Below, in pieces: positions 30,962 to 40,890 of a stretch of DNA of 64,000 bases. Every line of letters starts with the position of its first letter. Position 1 is the first letter of the stretch. The stretch covers positions 2,294,001-2,358,000 of the forward strand of contig NZ_CP055930.1 of the NCBI RefSeq assembly GCF_013927005.1, written 5' to 3'. The stretch comes from Enterobacter sp. RHBSTW-00175 (GTDB lineage Bacteria; Pseudomonadota; Gammaproteobacteria; Enterobacterales; Enterobacteriaceae). A model generated the notes under the pieces. The model made no database searches, had not been told where the DNA came from, and saw only the letters and a program-made list of their open reading frames with translations. Both the position numbers and the translations under genes were made by a program.

Positions 30962-32480
30962 GGCGTTCGCTCCTTAATGCGGCTTCCATCACCTGTTCTT
31001 GCGTCAGGCCTTGGTTAATCAGGTTGGCTTTTAATTTCCCTTCATGCATGACCAGCACGCGGTCGCTCAGACCAAGCACTTCAGGGAGCTCAGAGGAGAT
31101 GACAATGACGGCAATCCCTTGCTGCACAAGCTGATTAATCAGTTTGTAGATTTCGTATTTTGCACCGATGTCGATCCCGCGCGTCGGCTCATCCAGAATT
31201 AATATGCGGGGATTGAGCAGCAGGCAGCGCGCCAGTATCGCTTTTTGTTGATTACCCCCACTCAGACGACCAATGGCCAGTTCCGGGGAGGAGGTTTTTA
31301 CTTTAAGCCGGGCGAGCGACTGGAGAATGCACTGCTGCTCGGCGGCATCGTCCAGGCTGCTGAGTGCGCCAGAAAACTGGTTGAGGGCGGCAAGTGTGAT
31401 GTTTTTACCCACGGCCATTACCGGAACGATGCCGTCTTTTTTACGGTCTTCCGGCACCATGGCGATGCCCTGAGCAATGGCCTGCTGGCAGTTTTCGATA
31501 TGGATTGGCTGGCCATCGATATAAATGCTGCCTTCCCAGCGCCCTGGCCAGACGCCGAACAGACATTGTACGGCTTCGGTGCGTCCGGCGCCGACCAGCC
31601 CGGCGATGCCGAGGATCTCACCACGATGAAGTGAGAAGGAGACATTGTTAACCCGCTTAATGTGACGATTAACGGGGTGCCATGCGGTCAGGTTTTCAAC
31701 GCGTAAAACTTCATCCCCAATCGTGTGGGGTTCGTTCGGATACAGCGCAGTAAGCTCGCGTCCGACCATCATGGTAATGATGTCGTCTTCGCTCATGCCT
31801 GCCGCTTCGCGCGTGCCGATGTGCTGACCATCGCGGATCACGCAGATGGTGTCAGAAATGGCTTTCACTTCATTGAGTTTGTGCGAAATGTAGATACAGG
31901 CAATGCCGTGGTGTTGCAGGTCGCGGATGATGTTGAGCAGAACAGCCGTTTCCTGTTCGGTGAGCGATGCTGTGGGTTCATCGAGAATTAACAGCCGTAC
32001 CTGCTTGTTCAGCGCTTTGGCAATTTCAACCAGCTGCTGTTGACCCAGCCCTAAATCCCCCACGCGCGTATTGGGTGAAATCGCGAGGCTCACCTGCGCC
32101 AGCAGCTTTTCACAACGCAGCGTCATGGTGTCGTAATCCAGCACGCCGTGACGTGAAATCTCAGCGCCCAGGAAGATATTTTCCAGCACGGTGAGATGCT
32201 TAACCAGTGCCAGCTCCTGATGAATGATAGCGATGCCTTTGCGTTCGGTATCGCGGATGTGTGTGGCCTGAATCACCTCTCCGGCAAAGACAATTTCGCC
32301 GTCATAGCTGCCGTGAGGATAGATCCCGCACAACACTTTCATCAGTGTTGATTTACCCGAACCATTTTCACCGCACAGTGAAACGACCTCACCGGCGTTG
32401 AGCCGCAGGCTGACGTTATCGACAGCTTTCACCGTACCGAAAGCTTTAGTGATACTTTTCATTTCTAGTAAATAAGGCAT
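30939..32480 (-). CDS. xylG: D-xylose ABC transporter ATPase XylG
   Basis: A 513-residue protein with two ABC cassettes. The first has Walker [10 protein letters not shown] and Walker [11 protein letters not shown]. The second has a degenerate Walker A (GLVGAGRTE), signature LSGGNQQK and Walker [10 protein letters not shown], the usual asymmetry of sugar importers. The start [11 protein letters not shown] at 32480 gives the E. coli length; 12 more upstream residues are open but unconserved. It lies 72 bases after xylF. Confidence 0.97.
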   Translation of the reverse strand: MPYLLEMKSITKAFGTVKAVDNVSLRLNAGEVVSLCGENGSGKSTLMKVLCGIYPHGSYDGEIVFAGEVIQATHIRDTERKGIAIIHQELALVKHLTVLENIFLGAEISRHGVLDYDTMTLRCEKLLAQVSLAISPNTRVGDLGLGQQQLVEIAKALNKQVRLLILDEPTASLTEQETAVLLNIIRDLQHHGIACIYISHKLNEVKAISDTICVIRDGQHIGTREAAGMSEDDIITMMVGRELTALYPNEPHTIGDEVLRVENLTAWHPVNRHIKRVNNVSFSLHRGEILGIAGLVGAGRTEAVQCLFGVWPGRWEGSIYIDGQPIHIENCQQAIAQGIAMVPEDRKKDGIVPVMAVGKNITLAALNQFSGALSSLDDAAEQQCILQSLARLKVKTSSPELAIGRLSGGNQQKAILARCLLLNPRILILDEPTRGIDIGAKYEIYKLINQLVQQGIAVIVISSELPEVLGLSDRVLVMHEGKLKANLINQGLTQEQVMEAALRSERHVEKQSV

Positions 32481-32552
32481 AACTGCTCCACATGACCCGA
32501 AGTCAGAACAGCACAAGTCGATGCGCCCCCGCAGGGCAGGGGCAGCGCTGGA

Positions 32553-33545
32553 TTACAGTTCACTCTTTTTGTGGAAACCGTCTTTAATCACGGTGGCGTC
32601 AATGTTCTCTTTATTGACTTCAATTGGGGTGAGCAGGCGGGACGGAACATCTTTCAGGCCGTTGTTCAGGCTAGTGTCTGCTTTGGGTTGTTGGTTATTA
32701 CCTAGCTCAACGGCAATTTCAGCCGCCGTGTTGGCGAGTTCGGTGATGGGTTTGTAGACGGTCATGGTTTGCGTGCCGGCGATAATACGTTTAACGCCCG
32801 CGAGATCGGCATCCTGACCTGAAATCGCGACTTTACCGGCAAGGCCCTGTGCACTGAGCGCCTGAATGGCACCGCCAGCTGTTGCATCATTGGACGCAAC
32901 AACAGCGTCAATTTTGTTGTTATTGGCGGTTAAGGCGTTTTCCATAATTTTCAGCGCATTTTCTGGAAGCCAGCCATCTGCCCATTGATCGCCAACCACT
33001 TTAATCTTGCCATCATCAATATATGGCTTAAGCACTTTCATTTGTCCTTCACGGAACAGTTTGGCGTTGTTATCGACCGGCGAGCCGCCCATCAGGAAAT
33101 AATTCCCCTGAGGCACTTTATCAACCAGACTTTTTGCCTGTAGTTCACCGACTTTTTCATTATCGAATGAAATATAAAAATCAATATCCGCATTATTAAT
33201 CATGCGATCATAGGCTAAAACTTTTATACCTTCTTGTTTTGCTTCTTTAACCACGTTACTTAACACCTGGCCGTTATAGGGGATAATGACCAGAACATCT
33301 ACACCACGGTTGATCATATTTTCGATCTGCGACATTTGTGTTTCTTCATTGCCGTTGGCCGACTGAACAAACACCTGGGCGCCAAGCGATTCCGCTTTTT
33401 TCACAAAAATATCGCGATCTTTTTGCCAGCGTTCAAGGCGCAAATCGTCAATAGCCATGCCGATTTTTACCTCTTTTGCATGACCAGCAAAGCTTGCAAG
33501 CAGGAGAGTAGTGCAGAGAGTAAGGGACAGGTTCTTTATCTTCAT
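32553..33545 (-). CDS. xylF: D-xylose-binding periplasmic protein XylF
   Basis: A 330-residue periplasmic binding protein. The signal peptide ends FAGHA before KEVKIGMAIDD. The body has the conserved RLERWQKDRDIFV, VLVIIPYNGQ and AVVASNDATAGG segments of the sugar-binding cleft. It delivers xylose to XylGH. The ATG at 33545 is the one beginning the signal peptide; 18 upstream codons are open but not conserved. It is the first gene of xylFGH-xylR and is divergent from xylA. Confidence 0.97.
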   Translation of the reverse strand: MKIKNLSLTLCTTLLLASFAGHAKEVKIGMAIDDLRLERWQKDRDIFVKKAESLGAQVFVQSANGNEETQMSQIENMINRGVDVLVIIPYNGQVLSNVVKEAKQEGIKVLAYDRMINNADIDFYISFDNEKVGELQAKSLVDKVPQGNYFLMGGSPVDNNAKLFREGQMKVLKPYIDDGKIKVVGDQWADGWLPENALKIMENALTANNNKIDAVVASNDATAGGAIQALSAQGLAGKVAISGQDADLAGVKRIIAGTQTMTVYKPITELANTAAEIAVELGNNQQPKADTSLNNGLKDVPSRLLTPIEVNKENIDATVIKDGFHKKSEL

Positions 33546-33917
33546 GATTATATGGCCTTTTTGTAGGTGATGTGCTGCTGAGATAAAAGAAACATTCACT
33601 GCTGTAGACGCAGCAAATTTTTAACGTGGAATGGCTGGCTGGCAATTACAGATTTTTATCTTCTCGTTATGATATTTGGTTTATTTCTAAATTTATGACC
33701 GCGATCTGATTTTAAAAGGCGTAACTTATTAATTACACGCAAATATGGAATAAGCGCCGAAAAAATAGTTTGCTTGCGCATTATTTTGCGAGCCAGCGCA
33801 CAGTTGTGTATTCTCTCAATAGCAGTGTGAAATAACGTAATTGAGCAAGTGCGAATGTCTATTCACTATTACTCCAGTATCGACTACTCGCCGCATCCCT
33901 TGATTATGGAGCTCAAT
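33546..33917. promoter_or_regulatory. xylA/xylF divergent promoter region
   Basis: A 372-base gap without genes. On the xylA side, gcagtgtgaaataacgtaat then tgagcaag (33823-33850) is nearly the XylR-I site of E. coli, which is built from gaaataa...attgagca direct repeats. In the middle, ttatgaccgcgatctgat (33693-33710) resembles a weak CRP site (TGA-N6-TCnGA). The xylF side should hold XylR-II, which I could not pin down. The layout matches xylose and catabolite control of both operons. Confidence 0.65.
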
Positions 33918-35240
33918 ATGCAAGCTTATTTCGACCAACTCGATCGCGTTCGTTACGAAGGCCCGAAAACGTCCAATCCTTTAGCATTTCGTCACTACAA
34001 CCCGGATGAGCTGGTGCTGGGTAAGCGCATGGAAGACCATTTGCGCTTTGCCGCCTGTTACTGGCACACCTTCTGCTGGAATGGCGCCGATATGTTCGGC
34101 GTGGGTTCCTTCGACCGCCCGTGGCAGCAACCCGGCGAGGCCATTGAGCTGGCGAAGCGTAAAGCGGATGTCGCGTTTGAATTCTTCCACAAGCTGAATG
34201 TGCCGTATTACTGCTTCCACGATGTGGATGTGTCACCGGAAGGTGCATCGCTGAAAGAGTATCTGAACAACTTTGCGCAAATGGTTGACGTGCTGGCGGC
34301 AAAACAGCAGCAAAGTGGCGTGAAACTGCTGTGGGGCACTGCAAACTGTTTCACTAACCCGCGTTATGGTGCCGGTGCGGCAACAAACCCAGATCCAGAA
34401 GTGTTCAGCTGGGCCGCCACCCAGGTGGTGACAGCAATGAACGCTACCCATCAGCTTGGTGGCGAAAACTATGTTCTCTGGGGTGGCCGCGAGGGATATG
34501 AAACCCTGCTGAACACCGATTTGCGCCAGGAACGTGAGCAGATTGGTCGCTTTATGCAGATGGTTGTCGAGCATAAACACAAAATCGGTTTCCATGGCAC
34601 GCTGCTGATTGAGCCGAAACCGCAAGAGCCAACCAAACATCAGTACGATTATGACGTTGCCACCGTATACGGCTTCCTGAAGCAGTTTGGTCTGGAAAAA
34701 GAGATCAAAGTGAATATCGAAGCAAACCACGCCACGCTGGCGGGCCACTCTTTCCATCACGAAATCGCCTCTGCCATTGCGCTCGGCATCTTTGGTTCTG
34801 TTGATGCGAACCGTGGCGATGCACAGCTGGGCTGGGATACCGACCAGTTCCCGAACAGCGTGGAAGAAAATGCGCTGGTGATGTACGAAATCATCAAAGC
34901 GGGCGGCTTCACTACGGGTGGCCTGAACTTCGATGCCAAAGTGCGCCGTCAGAGTACTGACAAATATGACCTGTTCTACGGCCACATTGGCGCGATGGAC
35001 ACCATGGCGCTGGCGCTGAAAATCGCGGCACGTATGATTGAAGACGGTGAGCTGGATAAACGCGTGGCGAAGCGTTATAGCGGCTGGAACAGTGAGCTGG
35101 GCCAGCAAATTTTGAAAGGCCAGTTATCGCTTGCCGACATCGCGAAGTACGCTGAACAGCATCATCTGGCGCCGCAGCATCAAAGCGGACATCAGGAATT
35201 GCTGGAAAACCTGGTGAATCACTACCTGTTCGATAAGTAA
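33918..35240 (+). CDS. xylA: Xylose isomerase XylA
   Basis: A 440-residue class II xylose isomerase converting D-xylose to D-xylulose. The motifs are [12 protein letters not shown] (catalytic histidine), [18 protein letters not shown] and [16 protein letters not shown] (metal ligands). The ATG at 33918 is chosen on family length; the frame stays open back to 33849 through the likely XylR-dependent leader. It is followed by a REP element and xylB. Confidence 0.97.
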   Translation: MQAYFDQLDRVRYEGPKTSNPLAFRHYNPDELVLGKRMEDHLRFAACYWHTFCWNGADMFGVGSFDRPWQQPGEAIELAKRKADVAFEFFHKLNVPYYCFHDVDVSPEGASLKEYLNNFAQMVDVLAAKQQQSGVKLLWGTANCFTNPRYGAGAATNPDPEVFSWAATQVVTAMNATHQLGGENYVLWGGREGYETLLNTDLRQEREQIGRFMQMVVEHKHKIGFHGTLLIEPKPQEPTKHQYDYDVATVYGFLKQFGLEKEIKVNIEANHATLAGHSFHHEIASAIALGIFGSVDANRGDAQLGWDTDQFPNSVEENALVMYEIIKAGGFTTGGLNFDAKVRRQSTDKYDLFYGHIGAMDTMALALKIAARMIEDGELDKRVAKRYSGWNSELGQQILKGQLSLADIAKYAEQHHLAPQHQSGHQELLENLVNHYLFDK

Positions 35241-35262
35241 CAGCGAGCTGAAGACGTTCATG

Positions 35263-35289
35263 GGCCCGGTAAGCGTAACGCCACCGGGC
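35263..35289. repeat. REP element between xylA and xylB
   Basis: gcccggtaagcgtaacgcca followed by ccgggc is a standard REP palindrome, 23 bases past the xylA stop. Such intercistronic elements protect upstream mRNA and would favour isomerase over kinase. Confidence 0.75.
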
Positions 35290-35313
35290 ATTTCTGTTAA
35301 AGGAGTCACCGCA

Positions 35314-36768
35314 ATGTATATCGGGATCGATCTTGGCACATCGGGTGTGAAAGCCATCCTGCTCAGCGAGCAGGGCGAGGTGTTAGCAACACAGACTGAA
35401 AAGCTTCAGGTTTCACGCCCGCATCCGCTGTGGTCGGAACAGGACCCGGAGCAATGGTGGCAGGCGACGGATCGTGCAATGAAGGCACTGGGTGAGCAAC
35501 ACAGCTTACGTGATGTAAAAGCAGTCGGTATTGCCGGGCAAATGCATGGCGCAACTCTGCTTGATAGTGAGCACCGCGTGTTACGCCCGGCAATCCTCTG
35601 GAACGATGGCCGCTGCGGTGAAGAGTGCGCCATTCTTGAAGGCCGAGTACCCACATCCCGAGAGATAACGGGCAACCTGATGATGCCAGGCTTTACCGCA
35701 CCAAAACTGCTCTGGGTGCAACGCCATGAGCCAGAGGTTTTCCGTCAGGTCGCCAAAGTGCTGCTGCCGAAAGATTACCTGCGTTTTCGCATGACGGGTG
35801 ATTTCGCCAGTGATATGTCCGACGCGGCGGGCACCATGTGGCTTGATGTGGCTAAACGCGACTGGAGCGAGGCAATGCTCGATGCCTGTCATCTGACCCG
35901 CGATCATATGCCGGCGCTTTTCGAAGGCAGTGAGATCACGGGGATATTACAGCCCGGCGTAGCCAAAAGCTGGAACATGCCGGCCGTGCCGGTAGTTGCC
36001 GGTGGTGGCGATAATGCAGCTGGCGCTGTGGGTGTCGGGATGGTTGACGCGGGGCAGGCTATGCTCTCGCTGGGGACATCCGGCGTCTATTTTGCAGTTA
36101 GCGATGGTTATCGCAGCAACCCTGAAAATGCCGTGCACAGTTTCTGTCATGCCCTTCCGGGTAAGTGGCATCTGATGTCGGTGATGTTGAGTGCGGCATC
36201 CTGCCTTGACTGGGCGGCAAAACTGACCGGAATGGCAGATGTTCCGACGTTGATTGCGGCTGCGCAACAGGCGGATGAAAATGCGGGTACCGTCTGGTTT
36301 TTACCTTATCTTTCCGGCGAGCGTACGCCGCATAACAACCCTGAAGCCAAAGGCGTCTTTTTTGGGCTGACACATCAGCACGGCCCGGCAGAGTTGGCGC
36401 GTGCGGTGCTCGAAGGGGTAGGTTATGCACTGGCCGACGGGATGGATGTCGTACACGACTGCGGACTAAAACCCGGCAGTATCACCCTGATTGGCGGAGG
36501 CGCCCGGAGCAGCTACTGGCGACAGATGCTGTCTGATATCAGCGGGTTGCAGCTGGACTACCGGACAGGTGGCGATGTGGGCCCTGCGTTGGGGGCGGCG
36601 CGTCTGGCGCAGATTGCCCTGAACCCGAATACTCCGCTTGCACAGCTGTTACCGCAGCTTGCACTTGAACAGGCGCATGTGCCTGATGCTAAACGCCATT
36701 TACAGTACGCTGAAAGGCGCGATGTCTTCCGCAAAATCTACCAGCAACTGCTGCCGTTAATGTCATAA
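35314..36768 (+). CDS. xylB: Xylulokinase XylB
   Basis: A 484-residue FGGY kinase phosphorylating D-xylulose to the 5-phosphate. It opens MYIGIDLGTSGVKAILL (ATP/Mg site), carries the FGGY sugar-site aspartate in VVAGGGDNAAGAVG and has the adenosine motif TLIGGGARSSYWRQML. The start at 35314 follows aaaggagtcaccgca. It is the second gene of xylAB. Its C-terminus QQLLPLMS is typical. Confidence 0.97.
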   Translation: MYIGIDLGTSGVKAILLSEQGEVLATQTEKLQVSRPHPLWSEQDPEQWWQATDRAMKALGEQHSLRDVKAVGIAGQMHGATLLDSEHRVLRPAILWNDGRCGEECAILEGRVPTSREITGNLMMPGFTAPKLLWVQRHEPEVFRQVAKVLLPKDYLRFRMTGDFASDMSDAAGTMWLDVAKRDWSEAMLDACHLTRDHMPALFEGSEITGILQPGVAKSWNMPAVPVVAGGGDNAAGAVGVGMVDAGQAMLSLGTSGVYFAVSDGYRSNPENAVHSFCHALPGKWHLMSVMLSAASCLDWAAKLTGMADVPTLIAAAQQADENAGTVWFLPYLSGERTPHNNPEAKGVFFGLTHQHGPAELARAVLEGVGYALADGMDVVHDCGLKPGSITLIGGGARSSYWRQMLSDISGLQLDYRTGGDVGPALGAARLAQIALNPNTPLAQLLPQLALEQAHVPDAKRHLQYAERRDVFRKIYQQLLPLMS

Positions 36769-36871
36769 GAACGGTTGTCTGAAACAGGCATGAGGATGTC
36801 CTTTTTTGGTCTGTTCGTGCTCCCATTTCCTCGCCAGAATAAGGATACACCCACTGGCGAGGAGAACTATC

Positions 36872-37411
36872 ATGTCACGTATTGCTTTACTCAATATCGA
36901 TACCCAACAGTCTTTCCATCATCGGGATTACTGGCAGGAGAAGGATATTCCCGCTTTTCAGCAGGCGATGCTTGGGCTGATTGAAGGCTGCGAATCGCGC
37001 AATATTCCCGTTGTTGATATCTTTCATGTAGACGAGGAAGGCCCCTTCTCACTGCAAAGTGGCTCTGTCAAACCGATGGCTTTTTTACGTCATCATCCTG
37101 CTGTTGTATTCCAAAAACACGTCCACAATGCATTTACCGATACCGGCCTTGACCATTGGTTGCGAGAGCGCGATATCAACCAGTTGATCATCTGCGGCAT
37201 TCGTACCGAGCAGTGCTGCGAAACAACCGCCCGGGTGGCCTCCGATCTGGGCTATGCTGTGACCTTTGTTAGCGAGGCAACGCTCACGTTTCCGATGACG
37301 CATAAGGGGATCACTCTCAGCGCAGACGAACTACGTCATCGCACCGAGACGGTGCTGGCCGGGCGATTTGCCGATATTAAAACTGTTGCGCAGGCGCTGG
37401 AGTCACTTTAA
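36872..37411 (+). CDS. Isochorismatase-fold cysteine hydrolase
   Basis: A 179-residue cytoplasmic protein of the isochorismatase-like superfamily. The triad is visible: D10 in LLNIDTQQ, K82 in VVFQKHVHNAF and C115 in GIRTEQCCETTA, preceded by the usual cis-peptide region. Superfamily members include nicotinamidases, N-carbamoyl amidases and isochorismatases; the substrate here cannot be told. The ATG at 36872 follows gaggagaactatc. It overlaps the next regulator by one base (taATG), a two-gene operon in the place of E. coli yiaAB. Confidence 0.88.
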   Translation: MSRIALLNIDTQQSFHHRDYWQEKDIPAFQQAMLGLIEGCESRNIPVVDIFHVDEEGPFSLQSGSVKPMAFLRHHPAVVFQKHVHNAFTDTGLDHWLRERDINQLIICGIRTEQCCETTARVASDLGYAVTFVSEATLTFPMTHKGITLSADELRHRTETVLAGRFADIKTVAQALESL

Positions 37412-38331
37412 TGAGCATCGACGTCTGGTTCGTCATGCTGCCAGGGGTGTTGTCATTAGACATGACCGGCCCGGCAGAAACCTTCGTGCTGGCAGGCGAT
37501 GTATTTCGCCTGCATTACATCGGCCCGGAGCCAGAAGTACCAACGTCGATTGGCCTGACGATGGGGGGCATCCAGCCATTACCGGATACCCTGCCTGCGG
37601 GGAGTTTGCTGGTGCTGCCCGGCGTCAGTGACTCCCGCTATCAGTTTTCAACGCCGCAAGCGAAGCGTATTCAGAACTGGTTGATGCGCCTGCAACCGCA
37701 AATTCACCATCAGGACATCACTGTCATGTGCGTCTGTTCAGGGGCTCTGCTGGCGGCGAAATCCGGTTTGCTGAATGGCAGGCAGTGCACAACGCACCAC
37801 GATGTTATCGAGCGTTTGCGCAGTGCCGCACCTACGGCGACGATCAAAGAGAATCGCATATTCGTTCAGGATGAGAGTATCTGGACCAGTGCCGGGATCA
37901 CGTCGGGTATCGATCTGGCACTGCATATGATCAATCGTCTTTGCGGGCCGGAAAAGGCACTGGCGGTGGCGCGTGAGATGGTGGTCTGGTTCCGTCGCTC
38001 TGGCGACGACCCGCAGTTATCCCCCTGGTTACGCTATCGCAACCATCTTCACCCGGCCATCCATCGTGCGCAGGATGCGCTCACCGCAGAACCGCAAAAA
38101 GCGTGGAGCCTGCCGGATATCGCCGCGCTGGCGCACGTCAGCCCGCGTCATTTGACCCGACTTTTTCAGGTGCATTTAGGCATAAGTGTTCGGGATTACC
38201 TGGAACAATTGCGTCTTGCTGTGGCTGAGCAGTGGTTGTTGCAGGGGCGTGGCGTGGAGCACGCGTCCCTGGCGGCAGGGTTTTCCTCCCCGCGCCAGTA
38301 TCATCGCGCCAGACAGCGTATCGTTAACTGA
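37411..38331 (+). CDS. GlxA-family transcriptional regulator (DJ-1/PfpI domain plus AraC HTH)
   Basis: A 306-residue protein. The N-terminal DJ-1/PfpI domain (about residues 1-190) has the nucleophile-elbow cysteine in [14 protein letters not shown] (C109). The C-terminal AraC-type domain (about 215-306) has [20 protein letters not shown] and [20 protein letters not shown]. GlxA-type regulators often control adjacent amidase, nitrilase or cysteine-hydrolase genes. It is translationally coupled to the hydrolase and probably regulates it and itself. It converges on wecH with an 8-base overlap. Confidence 0.9.
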   Translation: MSIDVWFVMLPGVLSLDMTGPAETFVLAGDVFRLHYIGPEPEVPTSIGLTMGGIQPLPDTLPAGSLLVLPGVSDSRYQFSTPQAKRIQNWLMRLQPQIHHQDITVMCVCSGALLAAKSGLLNGRQCTTHHDVIERLRSAAPTATIKENRIFVQDESIWTSAGITSGIDLALHMINRLCGPEKALAVAREMVVWFRRSGDDPQLSPWLRYRNHLHPAIHRAQDALTAEPQKAWSLPDIAALAHVSPRHLTRLFQVHLGISVRDYLEQLRLAVAEQWLLQGRGVEHASLAAGFSSPRQYHRARQRIVN

Positions 38332-39319
38332 CGAAGCGGCGAGTATCTATCTTCTGTAGCAGCATCGACAGCAACAAACTCACGCCCAGTGTGGCGGCAA
38401 AAATCCAGACAATATCCAGCAGCGGCCAGCTTTTCAGCTCAACGCCTCGGGTTCGCAGGGCGTGGATCACCAGCGCGTGAAACCCGTAAATCCCCAGAGA
38501 ATGCCGCGAGATAAAGCCAAGCCAGGGAAGAGGACGAGCGTTCAGCGTATTCTTGACCAGCGTCAGCAGGGATACGGCACAGATAAAGACCATCGGCCCG
38601 CAGTACAGGTACCACGTATCAGCGAAGTTACCGCGCCATTGCAGTTCGTACAGCGTCCCGCGGGAAATAATTACCACGCCGATGATAAAAACGGCGGCGC
38701 ATAACCCATTAAGCCCGCGCTTTTGCGTGTCCATCATGCCAATGGCGCGCCCCAACATGCCGTAGAGAATGTAGTAGAACGTATCGCCGCTGATATAGAG
38801 GTTAACTGGCAACCATTCAAATCCCCCTATTTTTTGCGACACCGTATTGGGGTTGGCCACTACGCCAATCACCACCATCAGCGCCAGTAGCATTTTTCCG
38901 CTCACATTTTTTACCTGAATCAGCGGAGAAACCAGATAGATAACGATAATCGCGAAGAAGAACCACAGATGGTAGAACACCGGTTTTTGCAGCAGATACT
39001 TGAATGAAAGCCCGGCGTTAATAGGGGTAAAGAGCGTGATATAGAGCAGCGCAATGGCGCTGTAAAACAGCAGGCATGATGCGATGCGCATGAAATGCTT
39101 TGGCTGCGCGCTTCGTTCGCCAAAAAAGAGAAAGCCGGAAATCATAAAGAACAGCGGCACGCTGACGCGGGACGCGGAGTTCAGAATATTGGCGATATCC
39201 CAGTTAACGTGGCTGATACTGTGGGCGTTAGTGACATACCAGGTGGTGGTATGGATCATCACCACCATCAGGCAGGCTATTCCTCGCAGGTTATCAATCC
39301 AGTTAATTTTTGACTGCAT
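38324..39319 (-). CDS. wecH: WecH, O-acetyltransferase for enterobacterial common antigen
   Basis: A 331-residue acyltransferase-3 family integral membrane protein with about ten hydrophobic segments (E. coli WecH/YiaH 331). The N-terminus [20 protein letters not shown] holds the arginine and histidine of the acyltransfer site; the C-terminal half has [19 protein letters not shown]. In E. coli it adds O-acetyl groups to the GlcNAc of enterobacterial common antigen. Its start region faces ysaB across 184 bases containing tctataaaagct (39450-39461), a plausible promoter core. Confidence 0.94.
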   Translation of the reverse strand: MQSKINWIDNLRGIACLMVVMIHTTTWYVTNAHSISHVNWDIANILNSASRVSVPLFFMISGFLFFGERSAQPKHFMRIASCLLFYSAIALLYITLFTPINAGLSFKYLLQKPVFYHLWFFFAIIVIYLVSPLIQVKNVSGKMLLALMVVIGVVANPNTVSQKIGGFEWLPVNLYISGDTFYYILYGMLGRAIGMMDTQKRGLNGLCAAVFIIGVVIISRGTLYELQWRGNFADTWYLYCGPMVFICAVSLLTLVKNTLNARPLPWLGFISRHSLGIYGFHALVIHALRTRGVELKSWPLLDIVWIFAATLGVSLLLSMLLQKIDTRRFVS

Positions 39320-39503
39320 CAGTTCCTCTGTTTTCCTGTTAAAAAGAGTGTGACTGCCAATATGTGAAAGCCTCTCGTTGGAAAATTCTGAGTTTTATTA
39401 TGCGGGCTTGTGTGCAAGCCGCGAGATTCGCAGAATGCCAAACCTTAATCTATAAAAGCTTTGATACTAAAAATAACAGCCACAGAGCGGGCCGGTAATA
39501 AAA

Positions 39504-39809
39504 ATGATGATGAAGCGCGTTGTGTCACTCTTTCTGCTGCTTATGCTGGCAGGATGCAGTTCTTCGCAAGATGCCCCTGTGCAAAAAGCGCAGCAGGGTA
39601 AAATGAGCCCTGAACGCTCTCTGAATATGGAGCACCTGTGCAAGGATCAGGCTGCCCGCCGCTATAACACGGGCATGGATAAAATCGATGTCACTCGCTT
39701 TGAACGGTTTCAGGGCAGTTTCGAGATGCGGGGACATACCTCTCGTAAAGAGGGCTTTGTCTGCTCTTTTGACGCAGACGGCCAGTTTTTACACCTCTCC
39801 ATGCGCTAA
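39504..39809 (+). CDS. ysaB: YsaB, small lipoprotein
   Basis: A 101-residue predicted lipoprotein. The signal peptide carries the lipobox LMLAGC (lipidated C18), then a short linker and a conserved domain with NMEHLCKDQAARRYNTG and SFDADGQFLHLSMR, as in E. coli YsaB (99 residues). Function unknown. Three tandem ATG codons start the frame (39504, 39507, 39510), so the exact start may shift by one or two residues. It lies upstream of glyQ as in E. coli. Confidence 0.93.
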   Translation: MMMKRVVSLFLLLMLAGCSSSQDAPVQKAQQGKMSPERSLNMEHLCKDQAARRYNTGMDKIDVTRFERFQGSFEMRGHTSRKEGFVCSFDADGQFLHLSMR

Positions 39810-39969
39810 CCTGTGCGCATAATCAGCCGCCAGACCGGGCAAGTCTTCTGGCTGAAAGGCTTATTTCCCAATTTTCCCTAAACAAACCCGTTTCGTACTG
39901 TATATCTTGCAGTCAGCGGGTATACTGATCCCTTCCATTAAAAACCACACGTATCCAGCACGACATACT

Positions 39970-40881
39970 ATGCAAAAGTTTGATACCAAGACCTTCCAGG
40001 GCCTGATCCTGACCTTACAGGATTACTGGGCTCGTCAGGGCTGTACCATTGTTCAACCTTTGGACATGGAAGTAGGCGCAGGCACTTCACACCCGATGAC
40101 CAGCTTACGCGCGTTGGGGCCAGAACCAATGGCGACGGCATATGTGCAGCCATCCCGCCGCCCTACCGATGGCCGTTACGGCGAAAACCCGAACCGTTTA
40201 CAGCACTACTATCAGTTCCAGGTTGTGATTAAGCCATCACCGGATAACATTCAGGAGCTGTACCTCGGGTCACTGAAAGAGCTGGGTATGGATCCAACCA
40301 TCCACGACATTCGTTTCGTGGAAGATAACTGGGAAAACCCAACGCTGGGTGCCTGGGGTCTGGGCTGGGAAGTGTGGCTGAACGGTATGGAAGTGACACA
40401 GTTCACTTACTTCCAGCAGGTTGGTGGTCTGGAATGTAAACCGATTACCGGTGAAATCACCTACGGTCTGGAACGTCTGGCTATGTACATTCAGGGCGTA
40501 GACAGCGTTTACGACCTGGTCTGGAGCGACGGCCCACTGGGTAAAACGACCTACGGTGACGTGTTCCATCAGAACGAAGTGGAGCAATCCACCTACAACT
40601 TCGAATACGCAGATGTGGACTTCCTGTTCACCTGCTTCGAGCAGTACGAGAAAGAAGCCCAGCAACTGCTGGCGCTGGAGACTCCGCTGCCGCTGCCTGC
40701 TTACGAGCGTATTCTGAAGGCCGCCCACAGCTTCAACCTGCTGGACGCCCGCAAGGCTATCTCCGTGACTGAACGTCAGCGCTACATTCTGCGAATTCGT
40801 ACCCTGACCAAAGCCGTTGCAGAAGCTTACTATGCGTCCCGTGAAGCCCTTGGCTTCCCGATGTGCAACCGAAACAAATAA
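39970..40881 (+). CDS. glyQ: Glycyl-tRNA synthetase alpha subunit
   Basis: A 303-residue class II synthetase catalytic subunit of the bacterial alpha2beta2 enzyme, identical in length to E. coli GlyQ. Landmarks are [37 protein letters not shown] (motif 2) and [15 protein letters not shown] (motif 3). The ATG at 39970 (MQKFDTKTF) is used; the frame is open 21 codons further upstream across a tatact promoter core at 39921. It is followed by glyS after 9 bases. Confidence 0.97.
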   Translation: MQKFDTKTFQGLILTLQDYWARQGCTIVQPLDMEVGAGTSHPMTSLRALGPEPMATAYVQPSRRPTDGRYGENPNRLQHYYQFQVVIKPSPDNIQELYLGSLKELGMDPTIHDIRFVEDNWENPTLGAWGLGWEVWLNGMEVTQFTYFQQVGGLECKPITGEITYGLERLAMYIQGVDSVYDLVWSDGPLGKTTYGDVFHQNEVEQSTYNFEYADVDFLFTCFEQYEKEAQQLLALETPLPLPAYERILKAAHSFNLLDARKAISVTERQRYILRIRTLTKAVAEAYYASREALGFPMCNRNK

Positions 40882-40890
40882 GAGGCGGCC

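Noticed and set aside
34233..35108. A 291-residue open frame antisense to xylA
   Set aside because: xylA is unambiguous here; the frame is a shadow.
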